From the NCBI GenBank assembly GCA_964369525.1, contig CAYJEW010000020.1, positions 1 to 34,087 on the forward strand: a stretch of DNA of 34,087 nt, in the 5' to 3' direction. A program made the translations under genes and the position numbers. The notes beneath the pieces were generated by a model that ran no database searches, was not told the origin of the DNA, and saw only the letters and a list, made by a program, of their open reading frames with translations. How positions within the stretch are numbered: position 1 is the first letter of the stretch; each line of letters opens with the position of its first letter. Shown here piece by piece: positions 23,208 to 32,408 of the stretch. This DNA comes from JAAYCI01 sp964369525. Lineage in GTDB: Bacteria > Bacillota > Clostridia > Oscillospirales > Ruminococcaceae.

Positions 23208-24218
23208 TTAGCCCAGCACAACTGCGTATACATACGCCGCTATTACACATATCCACACCACAGCACCAAACACAACATTTATCTTTGTCTCGCTAAAGCC
23301 GGACATCTCAAAGTGGTGGTGGATAGGGGTCATTTTAAATATGCGTTTGCCTTTTGTTAGTTTAAAGTAGCTTACCTGCAACATTACACTGCCTGCCTCT
23401 ATAAGGTAAAGGATACCAAGAATAATAAGAATATCGGGGCGCCCCATGCAGTACCCCAGCGCCACAACCGCACCACCTAAAAACATACTGCCCGTGTCGC
23501 CCATGAAAACCTTTGCGGGGTAGGTGTTCCATATAAGAAATCCTGCACAGCCTCCTGCCAAAGCAGCTGCCCATATGCTAAGGTAGAAGCCGCCAAACGC
23601 CGATAGTATAAGCAAATAGCCACACATAACCCAAAGCGTTGCGCTTGCGGCAAGGCCGTCTATGCCGTCGGTTAGGTTTACGGCATTCACCATGCCTATT
23701 ATTAGCAAAAAGCTAAGAGGGTAAAACCATATGCCAAAATCTACCTCACCAATAAACGGTAGGCGAACTATGGTGGAGAGGCTATCCATAATATGTAAGG
23801 TTATCAAAAAGCAGGCGGTAATAGCGGCCTGCATAACAAGCTTTGCTCTGGCGCGCAGGCCTAGGTTTTGGCGGCGCACTACTTTTAGGTAGTCGTCTAC
23901 AAACCCCACAATCGAAAAAGCCAACGTTGTGAATATGCCAAGCAAAAGCAGGCTCATGCCTTGGCCACGAAACTCTAGCGTGCCCCCACTGCCAGACAGT
24001 ATGGGAAACGCCGCCAAAACACCCAAAAGGCTGCCAACGGCAAACATTATGCCGCCCATTGTGGGGGTACCTTGTTTTTGCTGGTGCCACGAAGGGCCTA
24101 TTTCGTTTATGGTTTGTCCAAACTTAAGCCGGCGCAGCATTGGCACAAGCCAAATACCTGCCACACCCGTTACGGCTAAGCTCACCACCGCCGCTACTAC
24201 AATTGACACACCTTCCAT
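23208..24218 (-). CDS. mraY: Phospho-N-acetylmuramoyl-pentapeptide-transferase MraY
   Basis: A 336-residue polytopic enzyme that transfers phospho-MurNAc-pentapeptide to undecaprenyl phosphate, making lipid I. Family motifs are GTPTMGGIMF near residue 50, the Asp-rich FVDDYLKV loop, NLTDGIDGLA, FMGDTGSMFLGG and the C-terminal PIHHHFE. The start is the ATG at 24218; the upstream sequence (AAGGGTAAC) is only a fair ribosome binding site. It follows murF by 38 bp and is co-transcribed with it. Length is typical. Confidence 0.97.
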   Translation of the reverse strand: MEGVSIVVAAVVSLAVTGVAGIWLVPMLRRLKFGQTINEIGPSWHQQKQGTPTMGGIMFAVGSLLGVLAAFPILSGSGGTLEFRGQGMSLLLLGIFTTLAFSIVGFVDDYLKVVRRQNLGLRARAKLVMQAAITACFLITLHIMDSLSTIVRLPFIGEVDFGIWFYPLSFLLIIGMVNAVNLTDGIDGLAASATLWVMCGYLLILSAFGGFYLSIWAAALAGGCAGFLIWNTYPAKVFMGDTGSMFLGGAVVALGYCMGRPDILIILGILYLIEAGSVMLQVSYFKLTKGKRIFKMTPIHHHFEMSGFSETKINVVFGAVVWICVIAAYVYAVVLG

Positions 24219-24256
24219 AACCCACGTTACCCTTCGTATATATTGCCTTATTTATA

Positions 24257-25615
24257 CTATGCACGAAACTGCTGTAATATTTCCTCAAACTTCATTCCCC
24301 TGCTGGCTTTTAGTAGTACAGTGTCGCCCGCTTTTGCATGGCTGCGCAGCAGCTGCGCTGCCTGCTCATTTTGGGTGCATTCCAGCGTTTGCACCCCTCT
24401 TATCTGCGCCTGTTGCGCAGCAAGCTGTGCCAGCGGCCCAACGGTTATTAATAACTGCACACCTGCCTTAGCCGCTAAAGCACCCAGCTGCTTGTGCTCA
24501 TCTTCGCTTACAACTCCAAGCTCCAGCATATCGCCAAGCACTGCAATGCGCCTGCCTTTTGTGGGTATCTCTGCCAGCGTTTCCAGCGCGGCCCGCATAG
24601 AGTCTGGCCCGGCGTTGTAAAAATCTTCCACCACTAAGATATCGCGTATCTCCTCCAGCTTTTGGCGGGTGCCGGCAGGCTGATATGCCGCAAGCGCTGC
24701 TGCGGCCTGCGCCGCATTTAGCCCAAGGCGGGTGGCCGCTGTATATGCCAGCAGTGCGTTTGCTATGTTGTGGCTACCAAGCGCCGGAATAAACGCGCTG
24801 TGGCTGCCGAATTTTTCGTCTTCTATATCAAAAAGCTGGCCGTGGGCTTCTTTGCGAATGTTTGTGGCACACACCTCGTTGTGCTGCCCGCTTAGCCCCG
24901 CAAACACAACCTGCAGCCCCTGCGGCCACTGCGCTGTGCGCAGCAGCTCGTCGTCACCACACAGCACAAGCAGGCCGCCAAGCGCAAGCCCTTCGCATAT
25001 CTCCATCTTTGCTTTTAGCACATTTTCAAGGCTACCCAGCTGTTCTATGTGCGCAAGACCTATTTTGGTGATAATTGCCCCAGCAGGGCGGGCGGCCAGC
25101 GTAAGCTCGCGAATTTCGCCCTGGCCTTGCATGCCCATCTCCACCACAGCGTAGCTGGTGGAGTTGCTAAGGCCAAACAGCGTTTTGGGCAGGCCTATCT
25201 CGTTGTTTTGGTTGCCTTGGGTTTTAAGCGTTTCGCCAAACGCCGAAAATATGGCCGCGCAAAACTCTTTTGTGCCTGTTTTGCCAACACTGCCTGTTAT
25301 GCCAAGAAGTATGGGCGAGTATTCGCTTCGGTAGTTTGCGCCCATCTGTATAAGCGCGCTTAGCACGTTTGGCACCTGTATGGTTTTGTCGGGCGGCAGG
25401 GTGGGCACGCTGCGCTCTACCACCACAAGTGCCGCACCATTTTCATACGCTTGCTGTGCAAAGTCGTGGCCGTCTACCCTCTCACCTTTTATGGCTATAA
25501 ATATGCAACCCGGCTCTACCTCTCTGCTATCGGTTACAACGTTGGTAATAGCAAGGCCTGCAGGCGCTGAAGCCCATATGCCTTTTAATAAATTTTTTGC
25601 CGATATTGGCTGCAT
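24257..25615 (-). CDS. murF: UDP-MurNAc-tripeptide--D-Ala-D-Ala ligase MurF
   Basis: A 452-residue Mur ligase adding D-Ala-D-Ala to the UDP-MurNAc tripeptide in the cytoplasm. The N-terminal VTDSREVEPGCIFIAIKGERVDGHDF segment binds UDP-MurNAc, the ATP loop is TGSVGKTGTKE at 107-117, and the C-terminal LGDMLELG and LKASRG motifs complete the ligase. ATG at 25615 has an AGGTG ribosome binding site. It is separated from murE by the M23 peptidase gene, an unusual arrangement. Confidence 0.96.
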   Translation of the reverse strand: MQPISAKNLLKGIWASAPAGLAITNVVTDSREVEPGCIFIAIKGERVDGHDFAQQAYENGAALVVVERSVPTLPPDKTIQVPNVLSALIQMGANYRSEYSPILLGITGSVGKTGTKEFCAAIFSAFGETLKTQGNQNNEIGLPKTLFGLSNSTSYAVVEMGMQGQGEIRELTLAARPAGAIITKIGLAHIEQLGSLENVLKAKMEICEGLALGGLLVLCGDDELLRTAQWPQGLQVVFAGLSGQHNEVCATNIRKEAHGQLFDIEDEKFGSHSAFIPALGSHNIANALLAYTAATRLGLNAAQAAAALAAYQPAGTRQKLEEIRDILVVEDFYNAGPDSMRAALETLAEIPTKGRRIAVLGDMLELGVVSEDEHKQLGALAAKAGVQLLITVGPLAQLAAQQAQIRGVQTLECTQNEQAAQLLRSHAKAGDTVLLKASRGMKFEEILQQFRA

Positions 25616-25652
25616 ACCATCACCTGCCTTTGCTGTGTATTATCTTTTGCTG

Positions 25653-26822
25653 CTAAAAAGCTAAATATCCGCTACCCAATGGGTCTTGCCGCCCACCGTT
25701 TGCGTGTACCTCGAAGTGCAGGTGGGCGCCGTAGGACTCGCCCGTGTTACCAACGCCCGCTATGGTTTGCCCCACAGTTACCGCCTGGCCTACGCTTACG
25801 TAAAGTGCGCTGTTGTGGGCATAAAGGGTGCGCAGGCCCTGGCCGTGGTCTAGCACAACATAGTAGCCGTAGCTGTAGTGCCATGTGGCTGTTAGCACAA
25901 TGCCCGAAGCGCTTGCCACAACCGGTGTGCCTGTGCCAGCCGGAATATCTATGCCGTAGTGATAGCCTGTATTACTGCGAGGGTCGCCAAAGTAGCTGCT
26001 TATGTTGCTGTACCCCGGCACTGGCCACAATAGCGGCCCCACATAACCTGCCGAACCGTCGCCCGCCTGGCTACCTGAATTTTGCAGCTCTTCAAATATA
26101 GCGGCAAGTTCTGCCTGTAGTTGTTGCATATCTGCGGCGGTTTGTTCTGCTTGTTGTTCGCTTACCTCTATTTGGTAGTTTGCATTTGCAATAACGCCTT
26201 GCATCTGCTCCATTTTATCGGTACACCAGTCGCGGTTTTCTTGCAGTGTGGCCATCTCTTCGTTTAGGTTGGCCATGGTTTGCTCTAGCTCTTGCTTTTG
26301 TTGCTCGTACAGCTCTTTTTCTGCAGCCAGCTGCTCCAGCAGCTCGGTGTCGTGCTGGGATATGCGTTGTATTGCCTCGGTTGCCATTATAAAATCTGAA
26401 AAACTGTTTATTGAAAGCAGGGTTGCCATGGCGGCGTTTGTGCTGTTTATCTGGTATATCGCCTGCAGGCGCTCTGTGTACATGTCGCGGTTATGTTGAA
26501 TGCTCTCTATTGTGGCCGAAAGCTCTTGGCCTTTGGCGTCTAGCTCGGCCGCGGTGTTGTTTATAAGCTCTTCCTGCTCGTCTATAAGCGCTACCAGCTC
26601 GTTATACTGCACCTCAAACTCACGCAGGGCGGCCTGCGCCTGCTCTATGTCGTCTTGGCTATTTTGAATTTGGCTTTCCAGCGCAGTTAGCTGCTCGCGC
26701 TTTTCGTTTATCTCTTGCTGTACGTCTGTTATGCTGCGTGCATACGCCTGCAGTGGCGAAAACTGCATAACCAGCGCCAGTGCACACACAATTGCAAGCA
26801 GTTGTTTTACCTTTTTTCGCAT
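25653..26822 (-). CDS. Secreted M23 peptidase with coiled coil (EnvC-like murein hydrolase or activator)
   Basis: A 389-residue exported protein. A signal peptide (MRKKVKQLL..., likely cleavage after AYA near residue 28) is followed by a long Gln/Glu-rich coiled coil (about 30-250), a Gly/Ser hinge and a C-terminal M23 LytM domain. The M23 zinc residues are visible: the H-x3-D of HYGIDIP, and HLHFE. With both intact it could be an active endopeptidase, though EnvC-like proteins often act as amidase activators. The ATG at 26822 is preferred, with AAGGG 9 nt upstream; the longer frame to 26888 overlaps murE and would mask the signal peptide. The gene lies 34 bp after murE and 37 bp before murF on the same strand. 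Confidence 0.92.
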   Translation of the reverse strand: MRKKVKQLLAIVCALALVMQFSPLQAYARSITDVQQEINEKREQLTALESQIQNSQDDIEQAQAALREFEVQYNELVALIDEQEELINNTAAELDAKGQELSATIESIQHNRDMYTERLQAIYQINSTNAAMATLLSINSFSDFIMATEAIQRISQHDTELLEQLAAEKELYEQQKQELEQTMANLNEEMATLQENRDWCTDKMEQMQGVIANANYQIEVSEQQAEQTAADMQQLQAELAAIFEELQNSGSQAGDGSAGYVGPLLWPVPGYSNISSYFGDPRSNTGYHYGIDIPAGTGTPVVASASGIVLTATWHYSYGYYVVLDHGQGLRTLYAHNSALYVSVGQAVTVGQTIAGVGNTGESYGAHLHFEVHANGGRQDPLGSGYLAF

Positions 26823-26856
26823 AGCTATATACCCTTCTTTGGTGCATAGTTGCAAG

Positions 26857-28308
26857 CTAGCCGTTTTGTTGCTGCCACTGCTGCACAATATCCCGCTCGT
26901 TTAAATATACGGTGTAGCCGTTTAAGGCTTGGTAGTCTTCGTGGCCTTTACCGCACAGCACCAGCATGTCGCCTTTTTGCATACGGCCAAGCGCAAAGTG
27001 AATTGCCGCCTCGCGGTTTGGCTCTACTGTGTACGGTACTTTTGCCTGCTGTTGTAACGGCGGCAGCGAATCGGCAAATATTTTTTCCATCGGCTCTTCG
27101 CGGGGGTTGTCGGCCGTTAGCACAATTTCGTCGGCATAGCGCAGGGCGGCGCGGCTCATGTCGGCCCGTTTTGTAGCCTCGCGCATACCTGCACAGCCAA
27201 ACAGCACTACTAAGCGTCCCTGCGTAAACTGTTTTAGTGACGACAGCAACTTGTGCATGGCGTCGGCCGTGTGGGCAAAATCTCGCACAACGGTGTAGCT
27301 ACCTTTATGCAGTACCTCGCAGCGCCCCTGCACCCCTTGCGATTTACTAAGCGCTGTGGCGGCGGCACCGCCGCTTTGCCCCAGCATTATTGCGGCCGCT
27401 ATTGCGGCTGTGGCGTTATCCACGCTGTAGGCGCCCGGCATGCAAAACTCTACAGGCCATGCACCGTCTTTGCTATTGAATGTAAAGCGTACGTCGGTGG
27501 CACTAAGCTGTACATCGCTTGCTTCAAAATTTGCGTTTGCGCCTCTGCCGGCAAAACTTTGCACATCTACAAGGCTGTTTTTAAGTTGTTCGTCCTGCAG
27601 TAGGCGCTGGCCGTATGGGTCGCAAAAATTTGCTAAAAGCGCATCGCTTTGCAAAAATAGTAGCCGCTTTGCGCTAAAGTATTGCTCCATGTCGCTGTGG
27701 TAGTCTAGGTGGTCTAGCGAAAGGTTTGTGAATATACCAAGCGCAAACCGCAGCCCCATAAGCCGCCCTTGCTCCAGCGCTTGGCTACTGGCCTCCATTA
27801 CCACATGGGTGCAACCCGCTTTTAGCATCTGGTCAAACAATACCGCAAGCTCCCACGCTTCGGGGGTGGTGAAGCGCGAGGGCAGCTGCATGCGCCCTAC
27901 GCTGTTTTGGTTTGTGCCCACAAGCCCACAGCGTATACCAAGGTTTTCCAGCGTTTGTTTTAACACGCTTGCTACCGTTGTTTTACCGTTTGTGCCGGTT
28001 ACGGCAACAAGCGTTAGCTTTTCGGCAGGGCGGCCAAAAAAGTTTTGGCAAAGCTGTGCATAGGCACTGCGGGTGTCTTCTACCACAACCTCACACGGCA
28101 GGCCCAGTTTTTGGCGGCTTACAATCATGCCTGCGCCTGCATCCAGCGCTTTTTGTGCAAACTCGTGGCCGTTTGAGCTGCGGCCCTCTATGCACACAAA
28201 CACAAAGCCGGGCTTTACCTTGCGGCTGTCTTGTGCCACGCCACTGCATTGGCCCTTTGGGGCGCTACCGCTGTAGATTATTCCTTGAAGCAGTTCTTTG
28301 TACTCCAC
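26857..28308 (-). CDS. murE: UDP-MurNAc-L-Ala-D-Glu--meso-DAP ligase MurE
   Basis: A 483-residue Mur ligase adding the third residue of the stem peptide. It has the SRKVKPGFVFVCIEGRSSNGHEF substrate segment (in two parts), the ATP loop GTNGKTT at 105-111, and TTPEAWEL. DNPR at residues 400-403 is the motif of meso-diaminopimelate enzymes, so a DAP-type wall is expected rather than L-Lys. KGHEDYQ closes the C-terminal domain. The start is a GTG at 28308 with AGGGGG 8 nt upstream. It is 19 bp after ftsI. No MurT/GatD-like domain is fused. Confidence 0.95.
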   Translation of the reverse strand: MEYKELLQGIIYSGSAPKGQCSGVAQDSRKVKPGFVFVCIEGRSSNGHEFAQKALDAGAGMIVSRQKLGLPCEVVVEDTRSAYAQLCQNFFGRPAEKLTLVAVTGTNGKTTVASVLKQTLENLGIRCGLVGTNQNSVGRMQLPSRFTTPEAWELAVLFDQMLKAGCTHVVMEASSQALEQGRLMGLRFALGIFTNLSLDHLDYHSDMEQYFSAKRLLFLQSDALLANFCDPYGQRLLQDEQLKNSLVDVQSFAGRGANANFEASDVQLSATDVRFTFNSKDGAWPVEFCMPGAYSVDNATAAIAAAIMLGQSGGAAATALSKSQGVQGRCEVLHKGSYTVVRDFAHTADAMHKLLSSLKQFTQGRLVVLFGCAGMREATKRADMSRAALRYADEIVLTADNPREEPMEKIFADSLPPLQQQAKVPYTVEPNREAAIHFALGRMQKGDMLVLCGKGHEDYQALNGYTVYLNERDIVQQWQQQNG

Positions 28309-28327
28309 TCGGCATGCCCCCTTTTTG

Positions 28328-30655
28328 CTAGTTTACCTGCGAATTGTCTATCATAACCAGTGTTACCACCGAGCCTCTTGGCACTGTGGCCTGCGGCTCT
28401 ACACTTTGGGTGCTTACCACAATGTTGCTGTCCTCACCCGGTGCGCCGTCTACCTGCACGTTTAACCCAAGGCTTTCCAGCAACTGTATTGCGTTAGACG
28501 CCCTTTGTCCCACAACATCTGGCATGGTTATCTGCTCTTGTGGTATGGATGCATCGGTATACAGTACCACCTGCCCGCCATACGGGATTTGAGTATATGG
28601 TGCGGGGCTTTGGCCAATTACGGTATTGCCGCTGCCTACCGTGTGGTAGGTAAGCTCGGCGTCGTTTAGCAGCCTTTGTGCATGGCTTAGCTCTTGGTCA
28701 ACACACTGCGGTGTGGCCACTGTTGTGCGGGCAAGCTCTTCGTCGGTGTCGTACTGCGCCTCTACGCCTATAAGCGGCAGTATGTCTGTCATAATCTCGC
28801 GCACGGTAGGCCCTACAAGCCGCCCACCAAAGTAGTTGCCCATGTCTGGGTCTTCCGGCTCGTCCAGCGCTACCAGTACGGCAATTTGCGGGTCGTCTGC
28901 CGGAGCAAAGCCTAAAAATGATGATATAAATGCATCCTCACGGTCTTCTTGCAACATAACGTCCAGCTTTTGCGATGTGCCGCTTTTACCGCCTATCTCA
29001 AAACCTGTGGCATAGGCGTTGCGGCCGTTGGGGGTATCTTCTACCAGTTCTTGCAGTGTACTGCGTAGCTGGGCGCTTGTTTCTTCGGATATAACCTGCC
29101 GTTTTACAACCGGCTGGGTTGTGCTTATCACGTTGCCGTTAGGGTCTAGCACTTGGTCTACAATATACGGCTGCATAAGATTTCCGCCGTTTATGGCTGC
29201 GGCCACCGCTGTTATCATCTGCACGGCTGTGTACTTATTACTTTGGCCAAACGAGCAGCTGGCCAGCTGAACCGCGCCCAGCTCTTCTTCGGAGTACACA
29301 AGGTTATCTATAGCGGCTTGGCTTGGCTCGCCCGGAAGGTCTATGCCGGTGGGCTCGGTAAGGCCAAACGCATTTACATAGTCGTACCAAACGCTGGCGC
29401 CCATGCCTGCCGCCATGTGCATAAACGATACGTTGCAGCTTTCTATAAGCGCTTGGCTAAGCGTTAGGCCTGCGTGTACTGTGGGAGGGTCTCCCGCACA
29501 GCTTATGGGGTCGTCCCAGCCGTCTATCATAAGAAAACCGCCGCAGTTAAACGTGCTGTCGTGGGAGTATATGCCCGAGTCTAGCGCAGCGGCCGCTGTG
29601 ATAATTTTCATAACACTGCCCGGCTCATATGTGTCGGCCACGGTTTTGTTACGCCACTGCAGTGTGCGTGCCTCGGCCTGCGCCATACTACTTTCTTCGG
29701 TGCCTTGCGGCAAAAGGCCTATTGCCTCAAGTGCATCGGCGTCGAGTATATCGTACGGCTCGTTTGGGTTATAGCTGGGGTATACAGCCATGGCCAGTAT
29801 AGCGCCTGTGTTTACGTCCATTACAATAGCAAAACCACGCTCTCGTGCGTTGTGTTCTTCTACCGCCGCGGCAAGGTGTTCTTCCACACTGCGCTGAATA
29901 TCGGTGTTTAGCGTTAGCACAAGGCTGTTGCCGTTTTCGGCGGCGTAGTAGCTACCCTCGGTGCTAGTTAGCACCTCATTGCCCAGCGCATCTATTACGG
30001 CGGTGGTGCGCCCCGGCACGCCGGCCATCACATCGTCGTACCAAAACTCCAGGCCTTCAAGGCCGCTGTTTTCGGCACCAACAAAACCCAAAACGGTAGC
30101 ACCCAGCTCTTCGTAAGGATAGTAGCGCTTAGAGTCTTCCACAAGGTAGATACCGCCTATGTTGTACTCGTTACATATGGCGCGCACCTCGTCGGCCAGC
30201 GGTTTCTCTATTTTGGATATTATTTTGTAGTAGCGCGATTCTTCGTCGGACAGCTCGGCATAAAGCTCGTCTTCGTCTAGGCCCAGCAGTGCCGCCAACT
30301 CTCTTGAAGCCACCCTTGCGGCCTCGCGCTCGGCGCTTGCAGTGCTAATTTGGCTTTGCACCAAAACGTCGGGGCTGGACACCACCGTCCACACAGCGGC
30401 GCTTTGGGCCAGCAGGCGCATTTCGGAATCGTATATATTTCCCCTTGCGGGCGTTACCTCTAAACTGGCAAGCTGCTGGCGCGAGGCGAGTGCCTCCCAC
30501 TCCGACGCCTCGGTTACCTGCAGCTGGCCCAGCCGCATGCTTAGCGCTACCGCTGCCAGCACAAATGCTGTGGCAAGCGCTATGCTGCGCAGTAACATAC
30601 TTTTATTTTTTGGTGCAGGCTCAGGGCCTTGTTGTTGTGGTGTGTTACTGTTCAC
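28328..30655 (-). CDS. ftsI: Class B penicillin-binding protein with two PASTA domains (FtsI/PBP2B/SpoVD type)
   Basis: A 775-residue septal transpeptidase. After a short cytoplasmic tail and one membrane helix (about 20-42) comes the pedestal (VTPARGNIYD), then the catalytic domain with SxxK at Ser347-Lys350 (EPGSVMKI), SCN at 406-408 and KSGT at 557-560. PASTA repeats cover about 647-702 and 710-768, the second with a clear MPDVVGQ start. GTG at 30655 is preferred because AGGGGGG (30661-30667) lies 5 nt upstream; the ATG at 30679 has no ribosome binding site. Position after ftsL and before murE is the usual site for FtsI or SpoVD; two PASTA copies resemble vegetative PBP2B more than SpoVD. 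Confidence 0.93.
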   Translation of the reverse strand: MNSNTPQQQGPEPAPKNKSMLLRSIALATAFVLAAVALSMRLGQLQVTEASEWEALASRQQLASLEVTPARGNIYDSEMRLLAQSAAVWTVVSSPDVLVQSQISTASAEREAARVASRELAALLGLDEDELYAELSDEESRYYKIISKIEKPLADEVRAICNEYNIGGIYLVEDSKRYYPYEELGATVLGFVGAENSGLEGLEFWYDDVMAGVPGRTTAVIDALGNEVLTSTEGSYYAAENGNSLVLTLNTDIQRSVEEHLAAAVEEHNARERGFAIVMDVNTGAILAMAVYPSYNPNEPYDILDADALEAIGLLPQGTEESSMAQAEARTLQWRNKTVADTYEPGSVMKIITAAAALDSGIYSHDSTFNCGGFLMIDGWDDPISCAGDPPTVHAGLTLSQALIESCNVSFMHMAAGMGASVWYDYVNAFGLTEPTGIDLPGEPSQAAIDNLVYSEEELGAVQLASCSFGQSNKYTAVQMITAVAAAINGGNLMQPYIVDQVLDPNGNVISTTQPVVKRQVISEETSAQLRSTLQELVEDTPNGRNAYATGFEIGGKSGTSQKLDVMLQEDREDAFISSFLGFAPADDPQIAVLVALDEPEDPDMGNYFGGRLVGPTVREIMTDILPLIGVEAQYDTDEELARTTVATPQCVDQELSHAQRLLNDAELTYHTVGSGNTVIGQSPAPYTQIPYGGQVVLYTDASIPQEQITMPDVVGQRASNAIQLLESLGLNVQVDGAPGEDSNIVVSTQSVEPQATVPRGSVVTLVMIDNSQVN

Positions 30656-30707
30656 TTTTGCCCCCCTGCGTTGTTGCATACGTTTAGCACACTAAAATTT
30701 AGCGGTA

Positions 30708-30732
30708 GTTGCACAGCATAGCGGCGTGCAAC
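30708..30732. repeat. Inverted repeat between ftsL and ftsI
   Basis: GTTGCAC (30708-30714) and GTGCAAC (30726-30732) form a perfect 7-bp dyad with an 11-bp spacer in the short ftsL-ftsI gap. Not followed by a T run, so not a terminator. Function unknown. Confidence 0.4.
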
Positions 30733-30750
30733 ATTGCATAGCGATATACA

Positions 30751-31233
30751 CTACAGACCGAATATTTTTGCAAAAAACTGCTCCAGCCCTGTACCTACCG
30801 ATGCAAAAAACTGCGACAGCGGGCTTTGGCGCACCACTATATTGTTGCCTTCTTCGGTGCGGAAGTATTCTATCTGGTTGCTTTCTATATTGCCAAGGCC
30901 CATGCTTGCGGCGCTTTCTTCAATGTTTTTTATGCTGGTAATGTTATCCAGCTCAAAGGTTAGGTAGGCGTTGTAGCTAAGCTCTTCTGCCAGCTGTTGC
31001 TCGTTGCTTAAAATTTGGTCTTGTAGCTCTGCCAGCGTAACCTGCGTGTGCAAAACGCCGCTTACCAGCGCCAACACTACTGCAACGCCCAGCATCATAC
31101 GCACCATGCGCAGTGCCTGGCTGCGGCGCGCGGTTTTTGGCTTTGGCGCCGCCTTTACCGGAGGCGGCGCAGATTTTGGCGCCGTTTTAGGTTGTGGGGC
31201 AAAATGCTCTAGATTATATGCCGGCTGTGCCAT
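30751..31233 (-). CDS. ftsL: Cell division protein FtsL
   Basis: A 160-residue bitopic protein: a Pro/Lys-rich cytoplasmic N-terminus (1-42), one membrane helix (about 43-62), an extracellular coiled coil (about 63-95) and a DUF-like C-terminal region (SAASMGLG). This topology and the place between rsmH and ftsI identify FtsL, the partner of FtsQ/DivIB and FtsB that regulates FtsW/FtsI; sequence alone is too diverged to prove it. ATG at 31233 has a perfect GGAGGT ribosome binding site 5 nt upstream. It is separated from rsmH by 251 bp, far more than elsewhere in the cluster. Confidence 0.82.
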   Translation of the reverse strand: MAQPAYNLEHFAPQPKTAPKSAPPPVKAAPKPKTARRSQALRMVRMMLGVAVVLALVSGVLHTQVTLAELQDQILSNEQQLAEELSYNAYLTFELDNITSIKNIEESAASMGLGNIESNQIEYFRTEEGNNIVVRQSPLSQFFASVGTGLEQFFAKIFGL

Positions 31234-31484
31234 ACGCTACCTCCTTTTAGTAAGTGGTTACTTATTATATGTACTATATACACCCCCACGCCCCAAGGCG
31301 GGCGTAAAGGAAAGCTAAAACAACGCTTGCAAAAACGATATACCATACACGCTTTTGGCAAAGGGCGGTACCGTTTACCACATTAAAGTAAGCATTGTGC
31401 AGCGCCCCAAATTTTGGACATGTTTTACCTATATAAAGAAACACGTTTAGGTTTATGCCACTTTGGATGCGTGCAAACTACAGC
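31234..31484. other. Intergenic region between rsmH and ftsL with two dyads
   Basis: No credible gene in 251 bp. On the plus strand there is a TAAGT-GGTT-ACTTA dyad (31251-31264) about 10 bp from the ftsL ribosome binding site and an ACGCCC-N6-GGGCGT dyad (31288-31305). An AT-rich TATAAT-like element (minus strand, plus 31264-31269) has no good -35. It may be a structured leader or internal promoter region. Confidence 0.4.
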
Positions 31485-32408
31485 TTAAAGCTTTTCTATA
31501 ACCCTTAGCTTTGCACTACGGCTACGGCGGTTTTGCTCTAGCTCTTCTTCCGAGGGCAAAATTGGCCCTTTTGCCACCAGCTTGCCTTTGGCTATACCGC
31601 CACACACGCACACAGGCATCTGCGGCGGGCAGCTGCACGCCGTGGCCCACTCTCTAAACTGCTGTTTCACAATTCTGTCTTCCAGCGAATGAAAGCTAAT
31701 TACCGCAAGGCGGCCGCCGCTTTTAAGCATGTCGAATATCCCGCACAGCCCCTGCTGCAATACATCTAGCTCGCCGTTTACCTCTATGCGCAGCGCCTGA
31801 AAGCTTTTGCGCGCGGGGTTTTTGGCTTTACGGCGCTCGGCCGGCGGCATGGCGCTTATTATAAGCTCTGCAAGCTCGCCCGTTGTTTTCAGCGGCGCGC
31901 CTTCGCGCGCTTTTTCTATTTTGCCTGCAATCTGCCATGCGTATTTTTCCTGCCCGTATTGGCGAAGTACATCGGCAAGCTGCAGTCTTGTGTAGGTGTT
32001 TACCACGTCGGCGGCGCTTAGCCCCTGCGCGCTCATGCGCATATCCAGCGGCGCGTCGGCATGGTACGAAAACCCACGCTCGGCGGCGTCCAGCTGGTGC
32101 GACGACACACCTAAATCCAGCAGTGCGCCATCTATAGCCTGCACACCATGTTGCAACAGCACCTGCTGCGCGCTGCCAAAATTTGCTTGTATCACAGTGG
32201 CCTGTAGGCCTTGCAATCTATTGGTTGCGGCGGTTATTGCTGCGGGGTCTTGGTCTAGCGCATACAGGTGGCCGCTTGTAAGATTTTTTGCTATCTCATA
32301 CGAATGGCCGCCGCCGCCTGCCGTGCCGTCTAGGTACACACCGCTTGGCCGCAACTGCAGCGCCTGTATGCACTGCTGTAGCATTACCGACTTATGCTCA
32401 AACTCCAT
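31485..32408 (-). CDS. rsmH: 16S rRNA (cytosine1402-N4)-methyltransferase RsmH
   Basis: A 307-residue SAM-dependent enzyme (MraW) that N4-methylates C1402 in the 16S rRNA P site. It shows the N-terminal HKSVMLQQCI, the SAM loop DGTAGGGGHS at 27-36, LLDLGVSSHQLD, RGFSYHADAPLDMRM and the C-terminal FHSLEDRIVKQ motif. The ATG at 32408 overlaps the mraZ stop (TAATG), with a GAGGAG ribosome binding site about 11 nt upstream inside mraZ. The longer frame upstream lacks family similarity. Confidence 0.97.
   Translation of the reverse strand: MEFEHKSVMLQQCIQALQLRPSGVYLDGTAGGGGHSYEIAKNLTSGHLYALDQDPAAITAATNRLQGLQATVIQANFGSAQQVLLQHGVQAIDGALLDLGVSSHQLDAAERGFSYHADAPLDMRMSAQGLSAADVVNTYTRLQLADVLRQYGQEKYAWQIAGKIEKAREGAPLKTTGELAELIISAMPPAERRKAKNPARKSFQALRIEVNGELDVLQQGLCGIFDMLKSGGRLAVISFHSLEDRIVKQQFREWATACSCPPQMPVCVCGGIAKGKLVAKGPILPSEEELEQNRRSRSAKLRVIEKL

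Noticed and set aside
27413..27424. DnaA-box-like TTATCCACG
   Set aside because: A single copy inside murE coding sequence with no cluster of boxes or AT-rich unwinding element.
31365..31403. 12-codon open frame in the rsmH-ftsL gap as a leader peptide
   Set aside because: It is too short to judge, has only a weak AGGT in front and no run of regulatory codons.
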